Shown: piece after piece, positions 1 through 6,266 of the stretch
Layout of the letters: every line of letters begins with the position of its first letter
Position numbering within the stretch: position 1 is the first letter of the stretch
The notes under the pieces: generated by a model
Databases searched by the model: none
Seen by the model: only the letters and a program-made list of their open reading frames with translations
What the model was told of the DNA's origin: nothing
NCBI GenBank assembly: GCA_030840615.1
Contig: JAVEEE010000152.1
Location: 1-8,360, forward strand
Direction: 5' to 3'
DNA length: 8,360 nucleotides
Source: Frankiaceae bacterium
GTDB lineage: Bacteria > Actinomycetota > Actinomycetes > JAFAQI01
Position numbers and translations under genes: made by a program

Positions 1-1
1 G

Positions 2-577
2 GCCGAAGTCGCGCTGGCGGCCGACGACCTGCCGGCCGCCCGAGCCGCCGCCGACGAGCTCGCCGCCATCGCGCGGGAGGTGACCGCACCGCTGCTGGCC
101 GCGCACGCCCAGCACAGCGAGGGCGCGGTCACGCTCGCCGAAGGCGACGCCCGTCGCGCCCTCGGCGTACTCCGCGCCGCGTGGACCGCGTGGCAGGAGC
201 TCGAGGCGCCCTACGACGCGGCAAAGGTGCGGGTACTCATCGGGTCGGCATGCCGTGCCCTCGGCGACGAGGAGACCGCCGAGATGGAGTTCGACGCCGC
301 CGGCTGGGTCTTCCGCGAGCTCGGCGCCGCGCCGGACGTCAGCCGGGTGCAGAAGCTGTCGCGGCGCCCGCCGCGGGACGCGCCGGGCGGGCTGTCGCTG
401 CGCGAGGTGCAGGTGCTGCGGCTGGTCGCCGCCGGCAAGCCCAACCGCGCGATCGCCGAGGAGCTGTTCCTGTCCGAGAAGACCGTGCACCGGCACCTGA
501 GCAACATCTTCGCCAAGCTCGACGTGGGTTCGCGGGCGGCCGCGACGGCGTACGCGTTCACCCACCACCTCGCCTAG
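2..577 (+). CDS. LuxR-family transcriptional regulator, C-terminal part (5' truncated by window edge)
   Basis: The frame is open from the first bases of the window to the TAG at 575-577, giving 191 residues of a longer protein. A GTG at 80 could act as a start, but the same frame continues upstream with equally helical, Ala-rich sequence, so I read this as the C-terminal end of a larger gene. Residues ~1-115 form amphipathic helical repeats of TPR type, as seen before the DNA-binding domain of large ATPase-containing (MalT/LAL-like) regulators. The last ~65 residues are a LuxR/GerE helix-turn-helix: LSLREVQVLRLVAAGKPNRA, then IAEELFLSEKTVHRHLSNIF, then AKLDVGSR. The LuxR domain is clear. The ATPase part is inferred because it lies outside the window. 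The next gene on the same strand, an oxidoreductase 112 bp downstream, is a plausible target. Confidence 0.9.
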   Translation, partial: AEVALAADDLPAARAAADELAAIAREVTAPLLAAHAQHSEGAVTLAEGDARRALGVLRAAWTAWQELEAPYDAAKVRVLIGSACRALGDEETAEMEFDAAGWVFRELGAAPDVSRVQKLSRRPPRDAPGGLSLREVQVLRLVAAGKPNRAIAEELFLSEKTVHRHLSNIFAKLDVGSRAAATAYAFTHHLA

Positions 578-605
578 CTCGCCACTCCTAGCCCACCACG
601 GGCCG

Positions 606-619
606 GAAATGGGTATTTC
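606..619. promoter_or_regulatory. Small inverted repeat upstream of the oxidoreductase gene; possible LuxR-type operator
   Basis: GAAAT (606-610) and ATTTC (615-619) are perfect 5-bp arms around GGGT, in an A/T-rich patch of an otherwise GC-rich gap. A TANNNT-type -10 candidate, TAACGT, lies at 648-653 without a good -35. If it is real, transcription would start near 660 and the repeat would sit near -47, a usual position for an activator. That the upstream LuxR protein binds here is inference from position only. Confidence 0.3.
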
Positions 620-689
620 TTCCGATGGCGGGGCTTCGCTGTCCTCCTAACGTCGCCAGCACCGAACTTGCGACATGGGAGGGATCGAG

Positions 690-1880
690 ATGAACAGCAG
701 CGATTACGTCGAGACCGTGGTCATCGGGGGCGGGCAGGCCGGGCTCGTGGCGGGTTACGAGCTGCAGCGCCGCGGCCGCGACTTCGTCATCCTCGACGCG
801 CACAGCCGCACCGGCGATGCCTGGCGCACCCGGTGGGACTCGCTGCGGCTGTTCACCCCACGCCGCGACTGCGAGCTGCCCGGGCTGCGGATCACCGGGC
901 AGCGAAGCATCGCGCCGACCAAGGACGAGATGGCCGACTACCTCGAGCGCTACGCCACTCACCACGCCCTGCCGGTCCGGCACGGCGTACGCGTGACCCG
1001 GCTGAGCAAGGACGGCGAGCGGTTCCGGATCGAGACCGACGCCGGTGACATCACCGCGAGCAACGTCGTCGTCGCCACCGGTTCGTACGCCGCAGCGAAG
1101 ACGCCGGCCTTCGCCGCCGAGCTCGACCCGCACATCGTGCAGCTGCACTCCTCCTCCTACCTCAACCCGCAGCAGCTCCAGCCCGGCGGCGTCTTGCTCG
1201 TCGGTGCCGGCAACTCGGGCGCCGACATCAGTCTCGAGGTCGTGCGCGACCACCAGACCTGGCTCGCCGGCCCGACGCTGTCGCACGTCCCGGTCGACAT
1301 CGACAAGCTCATCCCCCGGCACATCGTCATCCGCGTCGTGCGGTTCGTGCAGCGCAACGTGCTCTGCCTGCGCACGCCGATCGGCCGCAAGGCGGCGCCG
1401 AAGCTGCGCGGCAAGGGCACGCCGCTCATCCGGCAGAAGCCGAAGTGGCTGGAGAAGGCGGGCGTGCAGCGGGTCGGGCGCGTCGTCGGTGTGCACGACG
1501 GCCTGCCTCAGCTCGACGATGGCCAGGTCATCGACGTCACCAACGTCATCTGGTGCAGCGGCTTCCGCCACGACTTCCCGTGGATCGACTTGCCTGGCTT
1601 CGACGAGCAGGGCTCACCCGTGCACCGACGCGGCGTGGCCACCGAGATGCCCGGGCTCTACTTCCTCGGCCTGGAGTTCCAGTTCGCGCTCGCGTCGGCG
1701 TCACTGTGGGGCGTCGCGCGCGATGCGACGTACATCATCAAGCACCTCGACAAGCACGCGCCGGCACTCAGAACCGGAATCGGGTCAGCCCACCCGGCTC
1801 GACCGACGACGTCACGACCGCCGAGCCCGGCTCGATCCGATACACGTTCCACGGCGGTGGGCCCTGTGCAGGCGCGTTGA
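690..1880 (+). CDS. Flavin-dependent monooxygenase / NAD(P)H-dependent FAD oxidoreductase (FMO/CzcO-like)
   Basis: Predicted 396-residue cytoplasmic two-dinucleotide-binding flavoprotein. The ATG at 690 is preferred over the ATG at 675 because GGGAGGG (677-683) lies 6 bases before it. An N-terminal Rossmann fold carries VVIGGGQAG (residues 10-18) for FAD. VVVATGSY (126-133) is the typical ATG motif, LHSSSY (152-157) sits where Baeyer-Villiger/FMO fingerprints have H-S-x-x, and VLLVGAGNSGAD (168-179) is the second, NAD(P)H-binding glycine motif. WCSGFRHDFPW (288-298) and GLYFLGLEF (322-330) match the conserved C-terminal FAD region. Substrate is unknown: FMO-like enzymes oxygenate S, N or carbonyl carbon, and some relatives are annotated as arsenic-linked, which I cannot support here. 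Residues ~360-396 are Arg/Pro/Ser-rich and lie over the end of the convergent PPOX gene, so they are probably read-through after loss of an original stop. Confidence 0.88.
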   Translation: MNSSDYVETVVIGGGQAGLVAGYELQRRGRDFVILDAHSRTGDAWRTRWDSLRLFTPRRDCELPGLRITGQRSIAPTKDEMADYLERYATHHALPVRHGVRVTRLSKDGERFRIETDAGDITASNVVVATGSYAAAKTPAFAAELDPHIVQLHSSSYLNPQQLQPGGVLLVGAGNSGADISLEVVRDHQTWLAGPTLSHVPVDIDKLIPRHIVIRVVRFVQRNVLCLRTPIGRKAAPKLRGKGTPLIRQKPKWLEKAGVQRVGRVVGVHDGLPQLDDGQVIDVTNVIWCSGFRHDFPWIDLPGFDEQGSPVHRRGVATEMPGLYFLGLEFQFALASASLWGVARDATYIIKHLDKHAPALRTGIGSAHPARPTTSRPPSPARSDTRSTAVGPVQAR

Positions 1881-2292
1881 ACGGCGCGGTGATGCCGGCG
1901 CCGCTCCCGTCCGGTTCCGCCGGCCAACCCTGGTCCGCCCACGCCTTCGCGAGACGCGCCAACGCATCCGGCGCGGTCACTCGTTCAGCGTTGCCCTCGA
2001 CAACGACGTCGGCTCCGTCGATCGACAGCGCCATCGAGCACCTCTTATCCCGCCCGACGTTGCGCGCCTTCCGCGTTCCCGGCCCGGTCTGGAACCAGAA
2101 CGCGTCGTCCACCCAGAGCGCGCCGACCGGAGTCAGGTGCGGGCTGCCGTCCTCGTTCACCGTGCACAGCCACGTCGAGCGCGCGTTCACCGCATCCGGA
2201 GCCGGCGCCGCACTCGACTCGAGCTTCTCGACGATCGTGGCCCAGTCGACCGGCGGCAGTCCGTCGACCTCACCGAGGTTGATGCTCTGCAT
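1768..2292 (-). CDS. Pyridoxamine 5'-phosphate oxidase (PPOX) family flavin/F420 split-barrel protein
   Basis: Predicted 174-residue protein beginning at an ATG with a TGAGGA ribosome binding site about 7 bases upstream. The split beta-barrel core is visible: TWLCTVNEDGSPHLTPVGAL (residues 40-59), the strand VDDAFWFQTG (61-70), and the Arg/Lys segment GTRKARNVGRDKR (72-84), which in this family contacts the phosphate or cofactor. A further strand VVVEGNAERV (96-105) follows. The C-terminus ends WNVYRIEP...GGLTRFRF, the usual WxxYRIxP...TRxxF ending of the group, so this end is authentic although it overlaps the oxidoreductase gene on the other strand by 113 bp. Members use FMN or F420 for reductions or oxidations of small molecules; the cofactor and substrate cannot be read from the sequence. 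It lies 87 bp downstream of the alpha/beta hydrolase gene on the same strand. Confidence 0.85.
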   Translation of the reverse strand: MQSINLGEVDGLPPVDWATIVEKLESSAAPAPDAVNARSTWLCTVNEDGSPHLTPVGALWVDDAFWFQTGPGTRKARNVGRDKRCSMALSIDGADVVVEGNAERVTAPDALARLAKAWADQGWPAEPDGSGAGITAPFNAPAQGPPPWNVYRIEPGSAVVTSSVEPGGLTRFRF

Positions 2293-2301
2293 GACGGTTC
2301 C

Positions 2302-2322
2302 TCACTGCCCGCGGCCGCTCAT
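2302..2322 (-). CDS. Possible leader peptide (MSGRGQ) upstream of the PPOX gene
   Basis: On the minus strand a GGAGAAGG sequence precedes an ATG at 2322 followed by five codons and TGA (2304-2302), coding MSGRGQ. The stop overlaps the TGAGGA ribosome binding site of the PPOX gene, which would let translation of the peptide influence the next start. The ATG itself sits in the loop of a hairpin (2313-2328). The signals are seen, but a chance occurrence is quite possible in such a short stretch. Confidence 0.2.
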   Translation of the reverse strand: MSGRGQ

Positions 2323-2328
2323 GCGGCC
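2313..2328. other. GC-rich hairpin between the alpha/beta hydrolase and PPOX genes
   Basis: GGCCGC (2313-2318) and GCGGCC (2323-2328) are perfect 6-bp arms around a 4-base loop. There is no run of T on either side in the minus-strand direction, so it is not a standard intrinsic terminator. It could be a weak terminator or could expose/hide the small ATG in its loop. Confidence 0.4.
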
Positions 2329-2379
2329 TTCTCCAGATCAGACGTGCAGTGACAGCAGAACTCATCGCTCGAGTAGTGC

Positions 2380-3288
2380 CTACCCGCGCGACAACAGTTC
2401 GTCGAGGATCTCTGCCTCACGGTGGTAGTGGGCGAAGTGACCCTCGTCGTCCCCGAAGCGCACGAACCGCGCGTTCGGCAGCTGCGCCACCAGCCGTTCG
2501 GCGGCCGTGATCGACGCGTTCGCGTCACCCGCGGCGTGCCACCACGTCACCGAGGTCTGGACCTTCGCCGGCTCGACGTCGCCCCACGACCGCTCGATCG
2601 CGATGCCCTCGTCGTACCAACCGTCGACGCCCTGATCGACTGCTTCGCGCGCGGAGACGACGAAGGCAGCTTGCCAGTCGGGGTCCGTCATCACCGCGCG
2701 GTCGGCGTCCGGCGCCTTGTCCATGATCTGGTGAAACGCGGCGAGCGGATCCGCGAGGATCGACACACGGAGACCCTCGAGAAGTCGGCGGAACCCGGCC
2801 AGGTCATCCGTGGCGATCAGCCGGTGCGCCTCGGCGTTGACGCCGACCAACGCGGCGTACTCCTCCTCGGTCACCGGGGCCGCGCCGACGAGGATCGTCA
2901 TGGCGCGGACCCGGTCCGGGTGACGCGCCGCGAACGCAAGTTGGTGCGGGGCCGAGCCGCTGCCGCCGATGCAGTGAGCCCGATCCACTCCCACCTCGTC
3001 GAGGACGGCAGCGAGGTCGTCGGCTGGTTCGGCGAACCCGCGTCCCGCGAGCCGCGACGACGCACCGAATCCGGGCCGCTCCGTGGTGATCGCCCACAGG
3101 TTGCGGGCGGCCCAGGTGGCACGGTCGGCGCGCAGGTTGAACCGGGAACCGGGTGTCCCGGGAACGCGAAGCAGCGGCGTCCCGCTGGGATCGCCCCATT
3201 CGGTGAACGCGACCGTCCGGCCATCCGGCCGCTCGAGTCGGCGTTCGCGGACGCCATCCAGTACGTCGACACTCGTCACGCGCCGCAT
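2380..3288 (-). CDS. Alpha/beta hydrolase fold protein
   Basis: Predicted 302 residues from the ATG at 3288. A GTG at 3279 (AGGA 8 bases upstream) and a GTG at 3318 are alternatives; family similarity only becomes clear from about residue 18. The fold is recognisable: FTEWGDPSGTPLLRVPGTPG (residues 28-47), the ITTERPGFGAS segment (67-77), the nucleophile elbow CIGGSGSAPH (106-115) with Ser110, TWWHAAGDANAS (248-259) with Asp255 as the likely acid, and EGHFAHYH (282-289) with His284. All three triad residues are present, but two usual signatures differ: the oxyanion-hole HG pair reads PG (43-44) and the G-x-S-x-G elbow reads G-G-S-G-S. Substrate is unknown. It follows the serine hydrolase gene by 60 bp on the same strand and may be part of the same transcript. 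Confidence 0.87.
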   Translation of the reverse strand: MRRVTSVDVLDGVRERRLERPDGRTVAFTEWGDPSGTPLLRVPGTPGSRFNLRADRATWAARNLWAITTERPGFGASSRLAGRGFAEPADDLAAVLDEVGVDRAHCIGGSGSAPHQLAFAARHPDRVRAMTILVGAAPVTEEEYAALVGVNAEAHRLIATDDLAGFRRLLEGLRVSILADPLAAFHQIMDKAPDADRAVMTDPDWQAAFVVSAREAVDQGVDGWYDEGIAIERSWGDVEPAKVQTSVTWWHAAGDANASITAAERLVAQLPNARFVRFGDDEGHFAHYHREAEILDELLSRG

Positions 3289-3338
3289 CCTGGCACGACC
3301 CTGCCGGCGCCGTCCCACAACCGCCGATCCGACTGGGT

Positions 3339-3359
3339 ACCGCCGGTGTCATCGGCGGT
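3339..3359. other. Inverted repeat spanning the stop codon of the serine hydrolase gene
   Basis: ACCGCCG (3339-3345) and CGGCGGT (3353-3359) form a 7-bp GC-rich stem with a 7-base loop that includes the TGA stop at 3351-3349. A third copy of ACCGCCGAT lies at 3320-3328, so an alternative pairing is possible. There is no T-run, and an overlap with the coding end is unusual for a terminator. It may attenuate transcription into the alpha/beta hydrolase gene or stabilise the upstream message. Confidence 0.3.
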
Positions 3360-4755
3360 GGAACCGTGCGCCGAGCATGCCGAGGTCGACGCGCTCGGCT
3401 CGTCCGTCAGGTCCCGGCAAGAACACGGCGTCGAGCGGCACCCGGTCGTAGGGCGCGCCCCGCAGCTGCAGACGGAAGTGCATGTCATCCGAGCCCGCGA
3501 CGGAAACGAGCTCCCGAGGAGCTCGCAGCGCACCGAACCTGCTCTTGATCACGAGTCCGCCGTCGCGTGCCGCCACCGTGAGCCGGCCTCCCGTCATCGC
3601 GGCGACCCTCAGGTTCTGCCGCCACCCCGGCTCGGCGGCGTAGTCACCGACGACCCGGTCGACCACACCCGCGGGAAGCCAGTCCGCAGCCCGCCCCTCG
3701 ATGCCGCGGTCGGTGTCGATGTCGGTGTCGACGCCGAGGGCACGGGTGACGAGCTGCCGAGCAAGCCGTAGTGCCGCCCCGCGCGCCGTGCTGTTGCACA
3801 GGACGACCGCACCCACACCGTCGTCAGGTGCGACGAAGAGCGCGGCCTCGTAGCCCGGGAAGTCGCCGGGGTGGTAGACGATCCGATGACCGTCGATCCT
3901 GTCGAGGAAAACGCCGAGTCCGGTGTAGGGGACGCGATCCGCGAGCAGCACGTGCGGTCGATACATCTCCTCGAGCGTCGCGGCCGTCACCAGCTCGCCC
4001 CCCGACGGTTCGGCAAGAGCTGCCGCATAGCGCAGCATGTCCGCGAGCGAGGAGTAGGCGCCGCCGGCGGCGGTCTTGACGACGATGCGCTGCGGCACCG
4101 GACGGAGCTGACCGCGCCGGAGTCGATGCCCCGGTGCGACGGACGCGTTCTGGTCGGGCGCAAACGTGCTGTCCGACATCCCGAGCGCTCGCCAGATCTC
4201 GTCTGCGACGTACCCCGGGTAGGGCGTGCCCGTCACGTCCTCGACGAGCTGTCCCAGGATCGCGTAGCCGTCGTTGGAGTAGCTCCATGCCGTGCCCGGG
4301 GTGACGCGCGCCGTGATTCCGGTCCGGTAGAGATCCGCCAGCCGTGGCACGCGCTGCCCTACTCGCGGTCCGATGAAGCGAGACGGACGCAACAGGTCGC
4401 TCCACCGCAACGGCTCGCGCAGCCCTGCTTGATGGGTGAGCAGGTGCCGGACGGTCACCGCCGGGGCGGCCTTCGGTGGCTGCACCCGCAGCGCGCGGAG
4501 ACGGCTGTTGACGGGATCGTCGAGACCGATGCGCCGCTGCTCCACGAGCTGCATGACCGCGAGTGCGGTGAACGTCTTGGTGACCGACGCGACCCGGAAC
4601 AGCGTCGCCTCGTCGACCGCGTGCGTCGCCTGGAACACGGCGTGCGCCGCCTGGAACACGGTGGCGCCGCGGACCGTGACCCCGGCCGCGAGCGCGGCGA
4701 CCCGCGGGCCTCCCGCCTCCTCGTCGAACGCTGCCTGAAGGGTGGACAAGGTCAC
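3349..4755 (-). CDS. Serine hydrolase, beta-lactamase / peptidase S12 family
   Basis: Predicted 468-residue protein starting at the GTG at 4755, which overlaps the TGA of the upstream gene as GTGA; this fixes the start even though the frame stays open far upstream. The class C beta-lactamase/DD-peptidase-like fold shows SVTK (57-60, catalytic Ser57 and Lys60), LLTHQAGL (105-112), YSN (159-161), and YHPGDFPGY (294-302) in the place of the third K/H-x-G motif. Residues ~365-468 form a separate beta-rich C-terminal domain, as in many S12-type esterases/peptidases. No signal peptide or membrane segment is visible, so it is probably cytoplasmic. The family includes esterases, D-aminopeptidases and penicillin-binding-like enzymes; the substrate is not predictable. 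Two in-frame tandem repeats occur, at residues 34-47 and 342-349. It appears translationally coupled to the lipoprotein gene. Confidence 0.9.
   Translation of the reverse strand: MTLSTLQAAFDEEAGGPRVAALAAGVTVRGATVFQAAHAVFQATHAVDEATLFRVASVTKTFTALAVMQLVEQRRIGLDDPVNSRLRALRVQPPKAAPAVTVRHLLTHQAGLREPLRWSDLLRPSRFIGPRVGQRVPRLADLYRTGITARVTPGTAWSYSNDGYAILGQLVEDVTGTPYPGYVADEIWRALGMSDSTFAPDQNASVAPGHRLRRGQLRPVPQRIVVKTAAGGAYSSLADMLRYAAALAEPSGGELVTAATLEEMYRPHVLLADRVPYTGLGVFLDRIDGHRIVYHPGDFPGYEAALFVAPDDGVGAVVLCNSTARGAALRLARQLVTRALGVDTDIDTDRGIEGRAADWLPAGVVDRVVGDYAAEPGWRQNLRVAAMTGGRLTVAARDGGLVIKSRFGALRAPRELVSVAGSDDMHFRLQLRGAPYDRVPLDAVFLPGPDGRAERVDLGMLGARFHRR
3709..3732. repeat. 12-bp tandem repeat (2 copies) within the serine hydrolase gene
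   Basis: GTCGGTGTCGAT and GTCGGTGTCGAC lie head to tail and match at 11 of 12 positions. They encode the acidic V-D-T-D-I-D-T-D stretch (residues 342-349) in the linker between the catalytic and C-terminal domains, where length variation would be tolerated. Confidence 0.6.
4621..4662. repeat. 21-bp in-frame tandem duplication within the serine hydrolase gene
   Basis: Copies at 4621-4641 and 4642-4662 match at 19 of 21 positions and encode FQAAHAV (residues 34-40) followed by FQATHAV (41-47). They lie just before the SVTK active-site motif, in the strand/loop that precedes the catalytic helix. The near identity suggests a recent slippage duplication. Confidence 0.8.
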
Positions 4756-6266
4756 AGGCCGAACGACCCGCTGACGTAGTGGAACCCGTGCGCGGAGTCG
4801 TAGGCGAAGATCCGCCCGACCGATGGCGTCGGGCGGCCGTTGCGGACTCCGACATGCCCGTCGATCGTCGCCGCGGCGACGTAGGACCGCATTACTGCCG
4901 GCACCGCACCGAGCACCGCCGCCGGGTCGGCGTTGCCCGCGGTCGCGCGCAGCAGCCGGTCGTAGAGCGCGAACACCTCGCACCCCGAGTACGCCGTCCA
5001 ACGGTCGGTCTGCGTCTGCGCGTCGACCCCTTGGTCGCGGAGCCGCTTGAGGCACGCGTTGCCTGTCGGGGTCGCCGGGGACTGGGACCGCACCGTGGTG
5101 TCCAGCACCGGCAGCCAGCCGACGCCGCGCATGTTCTGCATCTGCGCCGGCGCCACGTTCAGCTGGAGCGCAACCGGGATCGCCACACTCGACAACCCGT
5201 AGCCCGGCCGATACCGCTGGTTCTCCGCCACCTCGGAGAACGCGAACACGATGTTGGCCTCCGCCCCCGCAGAGACCACCATGACGCGGTCGACCCGGTC
5301 CTGGCGGAACTGCAGGACGGCGCCCGACATCTGCGAGGTCTGCGCGCCGAAGTCCTGCACCGACTGGAAGCACTGCGTACGGAACGTGGAACCGAGCGGC
5401 ACGTGCGCCTGCCGCAACGCAGGCACGAGCCCGTTGCTGTAGATCCGGTTGTCGACTCCGCAGTCCTCGACAATGACGCCGACGCGGTTGCGTGCCGACA
5501 GGAACCTGTCGTCGACCAGGTGTCGCACCACCGCGGACTCGCGGTCCTCCCCCACTTGCGACAGCGGCGTGACGAACAGCGGAAACCGGCGCGCGTCCTG
5601 TCGATCCGGCGCGGTGAAGTCGCCGCTGATCAGGGGCACGTTGGCCTGCCGGAGACAGCCGAGCAGCTGCTCGCTGTAGTACTGCAGCTGCATCAGCACC
5701 GCGGCGACATGGTGGTCCTCGGTGAATGCGGAGCACGCGGCGGCGATCTGGCCTTCGTAGTTGTTGTTGTAGGAGTGCACGCCGAAATAGACCGGGTCGA
5801 TCCGTCGACCGCCGATGCCGCCGCTGTGGTTCCAGCTGTCGACGTAGGCGTGCATCACCCGGCTGGCCGTGATCGTGTTGCCGTTGTCGATGCCGGCCGG
5901 CGCGGCGGCGTCATTGACCAGATAGAGCACCCCGAGCGAGATCGGGCCTGTCACGCGGCTGCTGCCCAGCGCGCCGGGTGAGACGGGGCCGGTCGTGGGC
6001 CCGACCGTCGACGTGGCGCCTGGGCCGGTGACGATCCCGCCGGGTCCGGTGACGACGCCGGTCGACCCGGTCCCGGCCGTTGCACCCGGCGCCGGCGCCG
6101 CGGTCGGCGGCCCGGCCAGCTCGCCGCTCGGCCGCACCGACGCGGGCGCGCCCAGCTGCGCCGGCGGGACCGTGCTGCCGCACGCAGCGACCAGCGCGAC
6201 AACCGTCGCCGCCGTCACCACCCGCAGCGTCCTCATCACGCCACTTCGGTGGTCAGTGAGCGGCAT
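4752..6266 (-). CDS. Lipoprotein, ABC-type (branched-chain amino acid-like) substrate-binding protein, periplasmic-binding fold type 1
   Basis: Predicted 504 residues from the ATG at 6266, chosen because GAGGA lies 8 bases upstream; ATGs at 6287 and 6236 are alternatives. The segment MRTLRVVTAATVVALVAAC (11-29) is a signal peptide with a lipobox ending at Cys29, so the mature protein should be lipid-anchored outside the membrane. A low-complexity Gly/Pro/Thr linker (~30-107) with repeated VTGPG units precedes the domain. The domain starts at ISLGVLYLVNDA (109-120) and contains MHAYVDSWNHSGGIGGRRID (138-157), the classic LivJ-type second helix/turn. Six further cysteines (178, 204, 269, 299, 405, 429) could form disulfides. 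No permease or ATPase gene is in the window, so it may be an orphan binder or sensor. It overlaps the TetR gene by 14 bp and the serine hydrolase gene by 4 bp. The ligand is unknown. Confidence 0.87.
   Translation of the reverse strand: MPLTDHRSGVMRTLRVVTAATVVALVAACGSTVPPAQLGAPASVRPSGELAGPPTAAPAPGATAGTGSTGVVTGPGGIVTGPGATSTVGPTTGPVSPGALGSSRVTGPISLGVLYLVNDAAAPAGIDNGNTITASRVMHAYVDSWNHSGGIGGRRIDPVYFGVHSYNNNYEGQIAAACSAFTEDHHVAAVLMQLQYYSEQLLGCLRQANVPLISGDFTAPDRQDARRFPLFVTPLSQVGEDRESAVVRHLVDDRFLSARNRVGVIVEDCGVDNRIYSNGLVPALRQAHVPLGSTFRTQCFQSVQDFGAQTSQMSGAVLQFRQDRVDRVMVVSAGAEANIVFAFSEVAENQRYRPGYGLSSVAIPVALQLNVAPAQMQNMRGVGWLPVLDTTVRSQSPATPTGNACLKRLRDQGVDAQTQTDRWTAYSGCEVFALYDRLLRATAGNADPAAVLGAVPAVMRSYVAAATIDGHVGVRNGRPTPSVGRIFAYDSAHGFHYVSGSFGL
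6022..6060. repeat. 21-bp-period repeat in the lipoprotein linker
   Basis: CCGGTGACGA recurs at 6025-6034 and 6046-6055, a 21-bp period that encodes two VTGPG-containing heptads in the linker behind the lipid anchor. Such repeats typically let the tether length vary without harming the folded domain. Confidence 0.5.

Noticed and set aside
588..1571. Long open frame on the minus strand opposite the oxidoreductase
   Set aside because: Composition is that of a GC-rich shadow (Asp/Val/Arg/His-rich, no domain), and the plus-strand frame has clear FAD and NAD(P)H motifs.
2319..2400. Cys-rich tail (DEFCCHCTSDLEKAA) of a minus-strand alternative frame after the alpha/beta hydrolase
   Set aside because: It looks protein-like, but the frame has no supported start near it and upstream is only an alternative reading of the hydrolase gene. 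It may be a gene remnant, which cannot be shown here.
2422..3771. Long plus-strand open frame across the alpha/beta hydrolase and serine hydrolase
   Set aside because: No recognisable domain, it crosses two well-supported minus-strand genes, and it mirrors their third-position GC bias.
4756..5736. The serine hydrolase frame stays open far upstream, which would give a protein of ~795 residues
   Set aside because: The extra part is antisense-like Arg/Ala/Gly-rich sequence in a second frame of the lipoprotein gene. The GTGA overlap at 4752-4755 and the start of family-like sequence there fix the true start.
4779..5981. Long plus-strand open frame opposite the lipoprotein gene
   Set aside because: Arg/His/Val-rich shadow; the opposite strand has a signal peptide, lipobox and binding-protein motifs.
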